Origin: Chloroflexota bacterium
Lineage (GTDB): Bacteria; Chloroflexota; Anaerolineae; Anaerolineales; UBA4823
Assembly (NCBI GenBank): GCA_023395675.1
Contig: JAEWYL010000264.1
Span: forward strand, 1 to 13,606
Length of the DNA: 13,606 nucleotides
Direction: 5' to 3'
Position 1 is the first letter of the stretch; each line of letters opens with the position of its first letter. Shown one piece after another: positions 1-6,198 of this stretch. The notes under the pieces were generated by a model, which was not told the DNA's origin, did no database searches, and saw only the letters and a program-made list of their open reading frames with translations. The position numbers and the translations under genes are program-made.

Positions 1-169
1 CGTCAGCGCCGCCCCCCCCCCCCCCAATTCCCCAAAAACATAACCAGTCTTTGCACAGGAACTCAGCCAGAGAACCCGTTCGTGCTGGATCGATTCCTCA
101 TGGCTCTGATGGGACAGCCCCTTTTCTTTGGGAGTGGATTGGGAGAAACCGGGCGGGGTGCCCGGGCGT

Positions 170-253
170 TCAGGCTGTGAGGATGGCGACCACCGTGGTC
201 GCCAGGGCCAGCAGAAACAGGGCTGCGTCAAAAAGTTTCATCTTCGAGTACAT
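170..253 (-). CDS. Possible small single-pass membrane peptide (27 aa)
   Basis: Reading the minus strand from the ATG at 253 gives a 27-residue peptide ending in TGA at 170. An internal ATG at 241 would give 23 residues. After a short polar start (MYSKMKLFD) nearly all of it is one hydrophobic helix ending in VVAILTA. A purine-rich stretch (AGGCAGG) precedes the first ATG and GAAG precedes the second. A 6-bp GC hairpin (149-165) followed on the minus strand by TTTCTC lies just after the stop and could act as a weak terminator. The gene lies beyond the terminator of the cytochrome gene, so it would need its own promoter, and none is clear. It resembles small membrane subunits in general, but I recognise no family. 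It could be a chance open frame. Confidence 0.3.
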   Translation of the reverse strand: MYSKMKLFDAALFLLALATTVVAILTA

Positions 254-408
254 CACACACCTGCCTTTCTACCTTACCGTTCAGGTAGGGTTTGGACGCA
301 GGCGGTGCGAGATTTGTTCCCGCCCAGGTGCAGGGCGCCGCCGCGCCTGTGCTGGGGTATGCTGGTCCGGCGTAATGCGCCCGTCCTTGTCCCGTGATGT
401 AAAAAAAA

Positions 409-443
409 GCGTCTCGCACCAGAAGGGATCGGGTGCGAGACGC
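409..443 (-). terminator. Bidirectional intrinsic terminator
   Basis: A perfect 12-bp stem (GCGTCTCGCACC at 409-420 with its complement at 432-443) encloses an 11-nt loop. On the minus strand it is followed by eight T (A8 at 401-408 on plus), which makes a strong terminator about 125 nt after the stop of the cytochrome gene. On the plus strand it is followed by TTTCTTT, so it should also stop transcription from the left. Confidence 0.93.
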
Positions 444-567
444 TTTCTTTCCCGTAAATTAAACCGGTCGGGCCGGGCAATAACCCCCGGCGGCGCTCTG
501 TGCCGGCGGGGAAGCGCCCTGCACCTGCTGTCCCTGCGGGCCCGAGGCGCAAGGCGCTGCCGGGTCC

Positions 568-1995
568 CTACTTATTCAGCCCCGGCAGGAAGGTCTGCAG
601 CAGGGCCGAGAAGGGGTTGAGGCCCGGTTCCACCGCGTTGGGGTCCAGCCTTCCCGGCCTGTCCCCGAGCGAAAGCAGGTACTGCTCCAGGTCCTGCGCC
701 TGGTTGCCGGACAGCCCCAGGTCGAAGAACTCGTTGTAGTGGGCGATCACGTCCTGCAGGGTGGGGAAGCGCCCGTCGTGGTAGAAGCCGCCGGTCGTGT
801 GCGTCCACAGGCCCTTCAGCGGGGCGGTGCGGTAGCGCTCGTCGGGGGAGCGCATGGCCTGGAAATCGTCAATGCCGATCTCCTGCGCGGTGTGCATATT
901 CCAGCCCGGCTCGGTGAACAGCGGCGGAACGTGGCACTCGGCGCAGCGCGCCTGCCCGTTGAAAAGGGCCTGGCCGCGGGCGGCGGCTTGCTCGTCGTAG
1001 CTGCCGTCCGGCGGGGCCGGGGCGGGGATGGTAAGCTGGTAGTAGTGCAGCGCGGCCAGCCGGGGGGTGATGAGGTCGGGCGTGTTGCGCAGGTTGCCGA
1101 AGCCGTTCTCGGCCGCGATGGGGAATTTCTCGGCGTCGTTCAGGCGCGGGTCGTAGAAGGTGCCGCTGCCGCCCATCTCCAGGTTGGCGACGAAGGCGTT
1201 CCAGTGCGAGACCCCGCCCCAGCCGGTCCAGGTGTGCAGGTTCACCCCCGCCAGGCCGAAGGCGGGCGGGATGAGCGTGGCGGCCGAGCCCCCGTCGGGC
1301 CGGAAGGCTTTCCCGTCCAGGATCAGCTCGGCGTCGAACTTGCCCGGGCCCCAACTGTTCAGCACCGTGCGCACGGTGGCCTCATCCACGCCCAGCAAAT
1401 CCGTGAATGGGCTCAGGTCGGGCGAGAGGGCGATGATGGCGCCCACGTTCAGGTCGCGGTTGGCCCAGCCGTCCAGCCGGCGCCCAATGCCGGGGGCCAG
1501 CGAGTCGTCCACGGTCGAGTGGCACAGGGCGCACTGGATCCCGACCGCCTCCAGGCTCCCGTTTTCACGGAAAAAGCCCGTGACGCCGACCACCGCGTCC
1601 AGTTTGAGCAGCGCCAGGGTGACCGCCGGGTCGTTCAGGTCCACCCGCCCCTTGCGAATCTGGTTGACGAGCGACTTGGGCAGGGCCTCCACGTCCACTT
1701 TCAGCCCCACTGCCAGGGCGGTGGCAGGGCTGACCCCCGGCCCGACGCCCCCGAACTCTTCGCCCTGGATGGCGTCGTGCAGCCGCAGCTGCCCGCCCCA
1801 GAAAGCCTCATCGCCAAAAGTGTCGTAGCGAAAGGTCTGCCGGCCCTCCAGGAACAGGTCGCGCCCGTGCGCCAGGATGGCGCCGTCGAAGCGGCCCACG
1901 CCCTGCACAGCGACAAACCCCGCCCCGGCGAGAACCAGCAGCCCCGAGAAGACCAGGAACAGCGAGCGGAGCTGCGGACTCAGGTATTTGCGCAT
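568..1995 (-). CDS. Di-haem cytochrome c peroxidase / MauG-like protein
   Basis: The 475-residue product has an N-terminal hydrophobic segment (about residues 11-31), a signal peptide or membrane anchor, so it should act outside the cytoplasmic membrane. Two CXXCH haem c sites are visible: CALCH at 155-159 and CAECH at 351-355. The C-terminal region RTAPLKGLW...GGFYHDGRFPTLQDVIAHY (about 389-420) is the usual signature after the second haem of bacterial cytochrome c peroxidase/MauG relatives. Family members reduce H2O2 using electrons from small cytochromes or carry out MauG-type oxidation; which applies here cannot be told. The ATG at 1995 is preceded by GGGAGGTAGAA, a good ribosome site. 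It is a single gene: terminator downstream, divergent SMR gene 475 bp upstream. Its roughly 150-residue stretch before haem 1 is long for a classical CcpA. Confidence 0.9.
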   Translation of the reverse strand: MRKYLSPQLRSLFLVFSGLLVLAGAGFVAVQGVGRFDGAILAHGRDLFLEGRQTFRYDTFGDEAFWGGQLRLHDAIQGEEFGGVGPGVSPATALAVGLKVDVEALPKSLVNQIRKGRVDLNDPAVTLALLKLDAVVGVTGFFRENGSLEAVGIQCALCHSTVDDSLAPGIGRRLDGWANRDLNVGAIIALSPDLSPFTDLLGVDEATVRTVLNSWGPGKFDAELILDGKAFRPDGGSAATLIPPAFGLAGVNLHTWTGWGGVSHWNAFVANLEMGGSGTFYDPRLNDAEKFPIAAENGFGNLRNTPDLITPRLAALHYYQLTIPAPAPPDGSYDEQAAARGQALFNGQARCAECHVPPLFTEPGWNMHTAQEIGIDDFQAMRSPDERYRTAPLKGLWTHTTGGFYHDGRFPTLQDVIAHYNEFFDLGLSGNQAQDLEQYLLSLGDRPGRLDPNAVEPGLNPFSALLQTFLPGLNK

Positions 1996-2176
1996 TTCTA
2001 CCTCCCTCTTTGCACAAACTCATGACCACCCGGCCTCTCCCGCACGCCAGGAGCGGGCCGGACCCGACTGGAGCGCGCAGCCCCGGGCTGCCATAACCCG
2101 GCTGCGCGGCTGTTAACCATTGGTTGCGCAGGAGGCTGAGATCTTACGGGTGATTTTTCGGGGCTGCCGCCCGGGT

Positions 2177-2182
2177 TATAAT
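2177..2182 (+). promoter_or_regulatory. Possible -10 element TATAAT
   Basis: A consensus TATAAT lies in an otherwise GC-rich stretch upstream of the SMR gene. No recognisable -35 stands 16-19 bp upstream; the sequence there is T-rich (TTTTTC). If real, it would give the exporter mRNA a leader of nearly 290 nt carrying the hairpin at 2288-2336. Confidence 0.3.
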
Positions 2183-2287
2183 AGCGAAGCTGAGCGGCCT
2201 GGGGAGAGAAGCACGAAAAGGCGCGCAGTAAGTAAAAAAAAACGCAAAAAAACGGGGCTGTCCTGAAAGTCCGCAGGAAGAGAATAT

Positions 2288-2336
2288 CAGTACTATTTGT
2301 GGGGCAGAGCGAAGCTCTGCCCCCCAAATAGTACTG
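2288..2336. repeat. Long inverted repeat with GAA loop, possible hairpin-element copy
   Basis: Two 23-nt arms (2288-2310 and 2314-2336) pair at 22 of 23 positions around a GAA loop. The closing GCGAAGC matches the known unusually stable DNA mini-hairpin. There is no T tract on either side, so it is not a simple terminator. The left flank carries TCCTGAAA at 2261-2268, as in the element copy at 13367-13445, and the stem contains AGTACT. Membership of the same repeat family is likely but unproven, because the CTATCCGAAAA box is not seen at the other end. Confidence 0.75.
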
Positions 2337-2397
2337 AAACCGTTTCTCACGGCTGTATGGGGACAGGCTCGCATTGGTTCGAAAAATACGGTACCTG

Positions 2398-2454
2398 AGT
2401 GGTCTTCACGCGCAGTGCAGAGAACAAACCCAGCTATCGGGCGCGAGACCCACT
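2398..2454 (+). promoter_or_regulatory. Structured leader next to the SMR ribosome site
   Basis: AGTGG (2398-2402), TCT (2403-2405) and CGCGC (2409-2413) can pair with GCGCG (2441-2445), AGA (2446-2448) and CCACT (2450-2454). This gives a 13-bp interrupted stem ending two bases before the GAGGAGG ribosome site. Gdx exporters are often controlled by guanidine riboswitches, so a regulatory leader is plausible. I do not see the conserved sequence of guanidine-I, -II or -III riboswitches. Pairing is seen; function is inference. Confidence 0.35.
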
Positions 2455-2470
2455 AGAGGAGGCAATTGAA

Positions 2471-2791
2471 ATGGCATGGTTGATTCTGTTTGTCGCCGGT
2501 TTGTTCGAAATGGTCTGGGCCATGGGGTTGAAATACTCCGAGGGCTTTACGCGGCTCGTCCCCTCGCTGATCACGGTGGTGGCCATGGGGCTCAGCGTCT
2601 ACCTGCTCTCCATCGCGGTCAAGACCCTGCCCATCGGCACCGCCTACGCCGTCTGGACGGGCGTGGGGGCGGCGGGGGCGGTTATCCTGGGCATCCTGCT
2701 CCTGGGGGAGCCGCGCACCCTGGCGCGCCTGTTTTTTGTCGCCCTGATTCTGGTGGGGATTATCGGTTTGCGGTTTACGGGAGGGGAATAG
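2471..2791 (+). CDS. gdx: SMR-family guanidinium exporter (Gdx/SugE)
   Basis: This 106-residue protein has four hydrophobic helices (about 2-20, 30-50, 57-77, 85-101) and is full length for the small multidrug resistance family. KYSEGFTRL (21-29) and KTLPIGTAYAVWTG (51-64) are typical of the SugE/Gdx branch. The essential glutamate is E13. W16, S42, Y59 and W62 match residues shaping the substrate site in characterised Gdx proteins. Such proteins work as dual-topology dimers in the cytoplasmic membrane and exchange guanidinium for protons. The ATG at 2471 was chosen over the upstream in-frame start at 2399 because GAGGAGG stands eight bases before it and the SMR fold begins there. It converges on the anti-sigma gene with only seven bases between stops and no visible terminator. 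A quaternary-ammonium exporter is less likely given the SugE-type motifs. Confidence 0.92.
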   Translation: MAWLILFVAGLFEMVWAMGLKYSEGFTRLVPSLITVVAMGLSVYLLSIAVKTLPIGTAYAVWTGVGAAGAVILGILLLGEPRTLARLFFVALILVGIIGLRFTGGE

Positions 2792-2798
2792 GGGGAAA

Positions 2799-3056
2799 TC
2801 AGCCGGATGCATCCGGCGGGCTGTCCTCGGAAGCATCCGCCTGCGCCAGCTCGCGCAGCAGCTCGTACTCCTCCTGGCAGACCCGGCACTGGAACAGGTG
2901 CGCCTTCACCCCGGGCAGGAGCTTTTCCGGGTCCTGGCCTGCCAGCTCCAGGTCCACGTAGGCATCCAGCCGCTCAAAACATTCGGAACAGGAGATCTCC
3001 TCTGTCTGCGATGCCTGGATCTTTTTCAGCCACTGGTTGAGCTTTGAGGGTTTCAT
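2799..3056 (-). CDS. Zinc-finger anti-sigma-factor-like protein
   Basis: The product has 85 residues with C23 and C26 followed by H53-x3-C57-x2-C60, the HxxxCxxC pattern of zinc-binding anti-sigma (ZAS-like) domains. There is no transmembrane segment, so it would act in the cytoplasm, and the tail is acidic (ASEDSPPDASG). The ATG at 3056 follows GAAGGAAAACCG, a fair ribosome site. It lies 131 bp downstream of the ECF sigma gene on the same strand, the normal place for a cognate anti-sigma factor. The gap is occupied by a hairpin element (3073-3152) that may alter their relative expression. Binding to the neighbouring sigma factor is inferred from position and motif. The second ligand set (C23/C26) is slightly unusual and could be redox sensitive. 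Confidence 0.8.
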   Translation of the reverse strand: MKPSKLNQWLKKIQASQTEEISCSECFERLDAYVDLELAGQDPEKLLPGVKAHLFQCRVCQEEYELLRELAQADASEDSPPDASG

Positions 3057-3072
3057 CGGTTTTCCTTCGTTT

Positions 3073-3152
3073 CTATCCGAAAAGTGCAGGCGCTGCGAGG
3101 GGCGGCGAAACAGCCGCCTTGCGCAGGATATTTCCCTTTTTATTCGGACAGG
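3073..3152 (+). repeat. Hairpin element copy C, between sigma and anti-sigma genes
   Basis: The element starts CTATCCGAAAAGTGC and ends TTTTTATTCGGACAGG, so its outer ends form an inverted repeat (CTATCCGAA and, reversed, CTGTCCGAA). Inside, 3093-3106 pairs with 3113-3126 at 13 of 14 positions, two as G-U, around GAAACA. Copies A, B and D share the left box but carry a different stem sequence. Confidence 0.75.
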
Positions 3153-3187
3153 TGCTTCATCCTTTGGTTGCGCCAGGCTGAATAATC

Positions 3188-3847
3188 TTACCTCTCCGTC
3201 TCGAAACTGCTCGCCGCGGCCGCCGCGCCGATGCCGCAGCGGGCCAGCTCGGCTTTGATCTTCAGGCGGGCGTCGTGCAGCAGCTTGTAAACCGCGTTGC
3301 GGTTCGTGCCCAGCCGCTCCACCACCACGTCCATCGGAACCTCGTGGAACACCATCAGCACCAGCGCCTCGCGCTGCCTGGGCGTGAGGCTGTGCCGGAT
3401 GGCGCGCCGGACGGCGGAGAGCACCTCGCCCTGCAGGGCGGCGAGCTCGGGATCGCGAGCCGGGTCCCCATCCATCTCCAGCAGGGAGGCGGAGTGCTCC
3501 TCTCCATCCAGCAGGGCGTCGAGGGAGACCCCTTTCCAGCGTTCGCGCCGGGCGGTGGTCAGGGCGGTATTGACCGCAAATTTATAGGCCCAGGTGGTGA
3601 ACTTGCTCTCTCCGCGGAACTGCGGCAGGCGGGCAAGAACTGCCAGCAGGGCCTCCTGGGCGCAGTCCTCCACCAGGGCGGCGCGGTCTCCGCCGCCGGG
3701 GAGGGGCTCTTCTCCCAGGCAGCGGTCGAAGGTGTGGCGCGCAGCCTTCAGGAGCAGCCGCCGCAGCTCTGCGATGGCCTCCGCCTGCTGCTCGCCCCCT
3801 GCCCCCAGGCTCGCCAGCCACTCCGCATTCGTCCGGTTCTTGCGCAC
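3188..3847 (-). CDS. ECF-type RNA polymerase sigma factor
   Basis: With GTG at 3847 the protein has 219 residues. Region 2 spans about 35-101 and includes EDCAQEALLAVLARLPQFRG and SKFTTWAYKFAVNTAL. Region 4 spans about 150-200, with LTPRQREALVL and the helix-turn-helix around RLGTNRNAVYKLLHDARLKIK. These are sigma-70 family group 4 features. The frame stays open upstream to an ATG at 3982, with another at 3910. Third codon positions turn A/T-rich before 3847 and the first ATG lies inside a repeat, so GTG 3847 fits best. Its ribosome site (AGGGAG, 11 bases away) is only moderate. The gene lies between acs and the anti-sigma gene on the same strand, flanked by direct copies C and D of the hairpin element. 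Its target promoters are unknown. Confidence 0.88.
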   Translation of the reverse strand: MRKNRTNAEWLASLGAGGEQQAEAIAELRRLLLKAARHTFDRCLGEEPLPGGGDRAALVEDCAQEALLAVLARLPQFRGESKFTTWAYKFAVNTALTTARRERWKGVSLDALLDGEEHSASLLEMDGDPARDPELAALQGEVLSAVRRAIRHSLTPRQREALVLMVFHEVPMDVVVERLGTNRNAVYKLLHDARLKIKAELARCGIGAAAAASSFETER

Positions 3848-3925
3848 CCTGCCGCCCGCTCCCTTTTTTCCTGCTGACCGAACTGGATCATACTTTCCCG
3901 CAGCTCCCATCCCCCTGACCGCGGA

Positions 3926-3998
3926 AAAGCCGAAAGTGAGTGCGGGTTGTGTTGTACGGTGGAGCCGCACAACACAACCCATAAATCTTTTTGACAGG
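3926..3998 (+). repeat. Hairpin element copy D, between acs and sigma genes
   Basis: The copy contains GCCGAAAGTG followed by arms 3944-3959 and 3965-3980, which pair at 15 of 16 positions around TGGAG. After it comes ATAAATCTTTTTGACAGG, matching the AT-rich right end of copy A. The left box is degenerate compared with copies A-C. On the plus strand the stem is followed by T5 after a short gap; on the minus strand, in which the genes are transcribed, it is not a typical terminator. Confidence 0.7.
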
Positions 3999-4001
3999 CG
4001 G

Positions 4002-5924
4002 TTAATCTTCCAGCGTGCTGATATCGCCCTCCGGCTGGCCCAGGGCGCGGGCCTTCAGCAGGCGGCGCATGATCTTGCCGCTGCGGGTTTTGGGCAGGCT
4101 GTCCACAAAGGTGATATCCTCAGGTTTGGCGATCGGGCCCATCTCGTGCCCGACGTGGGCGCGCAGCTCTTCCGCCAGCTTATCGCTCTTCTCCACCCCC
4201 TGGCGGAGCATCACATAGGCGTGGATGGCGTTCCCCTTCACTTCGTGCGGCAGGCCGATGGCCGCGGCCTCCGCCACCGCCGGGTGGCTGACCAGGGCGC
4301 TCTCCACCTCCGCCGTGCCCAGGCGGTAGCCGCTTACCTTGATCACGTCGTCCATGCGCCCGATGACCCAGATATAGCCGTTCTGGTCTTTGCGGGCCGA
4401 ATCCCCGGCCTGGTACATATTCCCGAACTTGCCCCAGTACTGCTGCCGGTAGCGCTCGGGGTCCTTATAGAGGGTGCGCAGCATCCCGGGCCAGGGCTTC
4501 TTGATCACCAGGTAGCCCTCCTCGCCGGGGGCCACGGGCTGGCCCTGCTCGTCCACCACGTCGGCGTCAATGCCGAAGAAGGGCCGCGTGGCGGAGCCGG
4601 GCTTGAGCGGGGTGATGGGCAGGGGGGTGATCATAAAGCCGCCGGTCTCCGTCTGCCACCAGGTGTCCATGATGGGGCAGCGCTCGCGGCCGATGACGGT
4701 GAAGTACCATTTCCAGGCCTCCGGGTTGATCGGCTCGCCCACGCTCCCCAGCAGGCGCAGGCTGCTCAGGTCGTGGCGTTTGGCCCAGGCGTCGCCGTAG
4801 CGCATCAGGCCGCGGATGGCGGTGGGGGCGGTGTAGAGGATGGTGATGCCGTATTTCTCGATCATCTGCCACCAGCGGTTGGGGTAGGGGTAGTTCGGCG
4901 CGCCTTCGTACATGAAGCTGGTGGCCCCGTTCAGCAGCGGGCCGTAGACGATATACGAATGCCCGGTCACCCACCCGGCGTCGGCGGTGCACCACCAGCG
5001 GTCCTCGTCCTTGATGTCGAAGACGTGCTTCAGGGTAGTGTAGGTGTGTACCATGTACCCCCCGTGGGTGTGCAGCACGCCCTTGGGCCTGCCGGTGGTG
5101 CCGGAGGTGTAGAGGATGTAGAGCGGGTCCTCGGCGTCCACCTCCTCGGTGTAGCACAGCGGGGCGGAGATGGGCAGGTTCATCAGGTCGTGGTACCAGT
5201 AATCCCGCCCCGGTTCCATGTAAACCTCCTGCCCGGTGCGCTTGACCACGATACAGGCTTCGATGGTGGGCTGGCGCGAGATAGCCTCGTCGGCGATCTC
5301 CTTCAGGCCCACGATCTTGCCGCGCAGCCAGCCGCCGTCGGCGGTGATCAGCACCCGGCTCTGGGCGTCCTCGATGCGCTCTGCCAGCGCCTCCACGCTG
5401 AAGCCGCCGTACACCACGCTGTGCGGCGCGCCCAGTTTGGCGCAGGCCAGCATGGCGATCACCTGCTCGGGGATGCGCGGCATATAGATGGTGACGATGT
5501 CGCCCTTCTTCACCCCCATGCTGCGCAGCACGTTGGCGAATTTGCACACTTCGCGGTGCAGCGAGAAATAGGAGAAGGTGCGCACGTCCCCCGGCTCGCC
5601 CTCCCAGACCAGCGCCAGCTTGTTTTTGCGCCACGTTTTCTGGTGGCGGTCCAGGCAGTTATGGACGATATTGGTTTTTGCGCCCACGAACCATTTGTAA
5701 AACGGCGGGTTGCTGTCGTCCAGCACCTTGTCCCACTTCTGGAACCATTCCAGTTCCCCGGCCTGCTCGGCCCAGAAGCTCTCCGGATCATCGATCGAGC
5801 GCCGGTAGAGCTCGTCGTATTCCTGGATGTGAGCCGCCCGGACCAGCTCTCCCGGTGGAAGATAGATCTCCTCGCCCGCCTGCGCCCCGCTATTTACGCC
5901 TTCGTCGGCTACCAACCGGTCCAT
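4002..5924 (-). CDS. acs: Acetyl-CoA synthetase (AMP-forming)
   Basis: The 640-residue cytoplasmic enzyme makes acetyl-CoA from acetate, ATP and CoA through acetyl-AMP, and its length is normal for Acs. Visible ANL-superfamily motifs are YTSGTTGRPKG (272-282, phosphate loop), DTWWQTETGG (420-429, whose tryptophan limits the pocket to short acyl groups), the hinge region GRMDDVIKVSGYRLGTAEVE (522-541) and PKTRSGKIMRR (611-621). K617 in the last is the catalytic lysine that Pat-type enzymes acetylate. The ATG at 5924 follows AGAAGGAGGGAG, an excellent ribosome site. A consensus promoter lies at 5990-6018. Downstream on the same strand are the ECF sigma and anti-sigma genes, separated by hairpin copy D. 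Propionyl-CoA synthetase is the main alternative; the double-W motif favours acetate. Confidence 0.96.
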   Translation of the reverse strand: MDRLVADEGVNSGAQAGEEIYLPPGELVRAAHIQEYDELYRRSIDDPESFWAEQAGELEWFQKWDKVLDDSNPPFYKWFVGAKTNIVHNCLDRHQKTWRKNKLALVWEGEPGDVRTFSYFSLHREVCKFANVLRSMGVKKGDIVTIYMPRIPEQVIAMLACAKLGAPHSVVYGGFSVEALAERIEDAQSRVLITADGGWLRGKIVGLKEIADEAISRQPTIEACIVVKRTGQEVYMEPGRDYWYHDLMNLPISAPLCYTEEVDAEDPLYILYTSGTTGRPKGVLHTHGGYMVHTYTTLKHVFDIKDEDRWWCTADAGWVTGHSYIVYGPLLNGATSFMYEGAPNYPYPNRWWQMIEKYGITILYTAPTAIRGLMRYGDAWAKRHDLSSLRLLGSVGEPINPEAWKWYFTVIGRERCPIMDTWWQTETGGFMITPLPITPLKPGSATRPFFGIDADVVDEQGQPVAPGEEGYLVIKKPWPGMLRTLYKDPERYRQQYWGKFGNMYQAGDSARKDQNGYIWVIGRMDDVIKVSGYRLGTAEVESALVSHPAVAEAAAIGLPHEVKGNAIHAYVMLRQGVEKSDKLAEELRAHVGHEMGPIAKPEDITFVDSLPKTRSGKIMRRLLKARALGQPEGDISTLED

Positions 5925-5989
5925 ATCTCCCTCCTTCTGTCTATAAGTGGCAATTTTGATGCGAGTTCTCGAATTTGCTGGCTACATAA

Positions 5990-6018
5990 ATTGTACGAAA
6001 GAGGGCGGGGAATGTCAA
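5990..6018 (-). promoter_or_regulatory. Sigma-70 promoter of acs
   Basis: On the minus strand TTGACA (6018-6013) is followed after exactly 17 bp by TACAAT (5995-5990). Transcription would start near 5983 and give a leader of about 58 nt. The 15-bp tandem repeats begin two bases upstream of the -35. Confidence 0.88.
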
Positions 6019-6020
6019 CG

Positions 6021-6080
6021 TGCGCGGCGCATCCTTGCGCGGCGCATCCATGCGCGGCGCATCCTTGCGCGGCGCAGTCG
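6021..6080. repeat. Four 15-bp tandem palindromic repeats upstream of acs
   Basis: Units at 6021-6035, 6036-6050 and 6051-6065 read TGCGCGGCGCATCC followed by T or A; the fourth (6066-6080) has a diverged tail. Each contains TGCGC-G-GCGCA, a near-perfect dyad. The array touches the acs -35 region, where activators usually bind. It may be an operator array or a copy-number-variable minisatellite. Confidence 0.9.
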
Positions 6081-6095
6081 CAACCCTACGGCGTG

Positions 6096-6116
6096 AAAAA
6101 AGACCCTGAAGGTCTT
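6096..6116 (-). terminator. Intrinsic terminator of the winged-helix gene
   Basis: On the minus strand AAGACC-TTCAG-GGTCTT forms a 6-bp stem followed directly by further T (A run at 6096-6099 on plus). It lies about 80 nt after the stop of the winged-helix gene and upstream of the acs promoter, so it should separate the two units. Confidence 0.72.
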
Positions 6117-6198
6117 GGAGACTTTTTGGTCAGGTTCCTGGGGTCTTCTGGCGCCCGCAGGTCAATTCCCCCCATTTTTAAGCCTGCGGAGCGGGTTT

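Larger units (their letters stand above)
1..567. other. Gene-poor left end with poly-C tract
   Basis: No recognisable protein of normal size is encoded here. Positions 12-25 are an uninterrupted run of 14 C, which may be a real slippage-prone tract or an assembly artefact near a contig end. The stretch also holds a possible 27-residue membrane peptide (170-253, minus) and the terminator at 409-443. The remaining open frames have no family features and look like by-products of high GC content. Confidence 0.5.
1996..2470. other. Divergent spacer between cytochrome and SMR genes
   Basis: This 475-bp gap holds no credible protein gene. It contains a TATAAT hexamer at 2177-2182 (plus strand) without a convincing -35, two A-rich runs around 2234-2252, a long hairpin (2288-2336), and a base-paired segment next to the SMR ribosome site (2398-2454). 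A 28-bp segment at 2120-2147 nearly repeats 3164-3191 at the end of the sigma factor gene. Confidence 0.5.

Noticed and set aside
739..2025. A 428-codon plus-strand open frame opposite the cytochrome gene.
   Set aside because: The minus-strand frame has two CXXCH sites, a signal segment and a ribosome site; the plus-strand frame has no family features.
2340..2470. A guanidine riboswitch upstream of gdx.
   Set aside because: I could not find the conserved sequences of guanidine-I, -II or -III classes by eye; only base pairing next to the ribosome site is supported.
3848..3982. N-terminal extension of the sigma factor to ATG 3982 or ATG 3910.
   Set aside because: The upstream stretch has A/T-rich third codon positions unlike the gene, and part of it lies in hairpin copy D; the sigma fold begins soon after GTG 3847.
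6021..6080. The short tandem repeats as a CRISPR array.
   Set aside because: The 15-bp units are contiguous with no unique spacers, and there are no cas genes.
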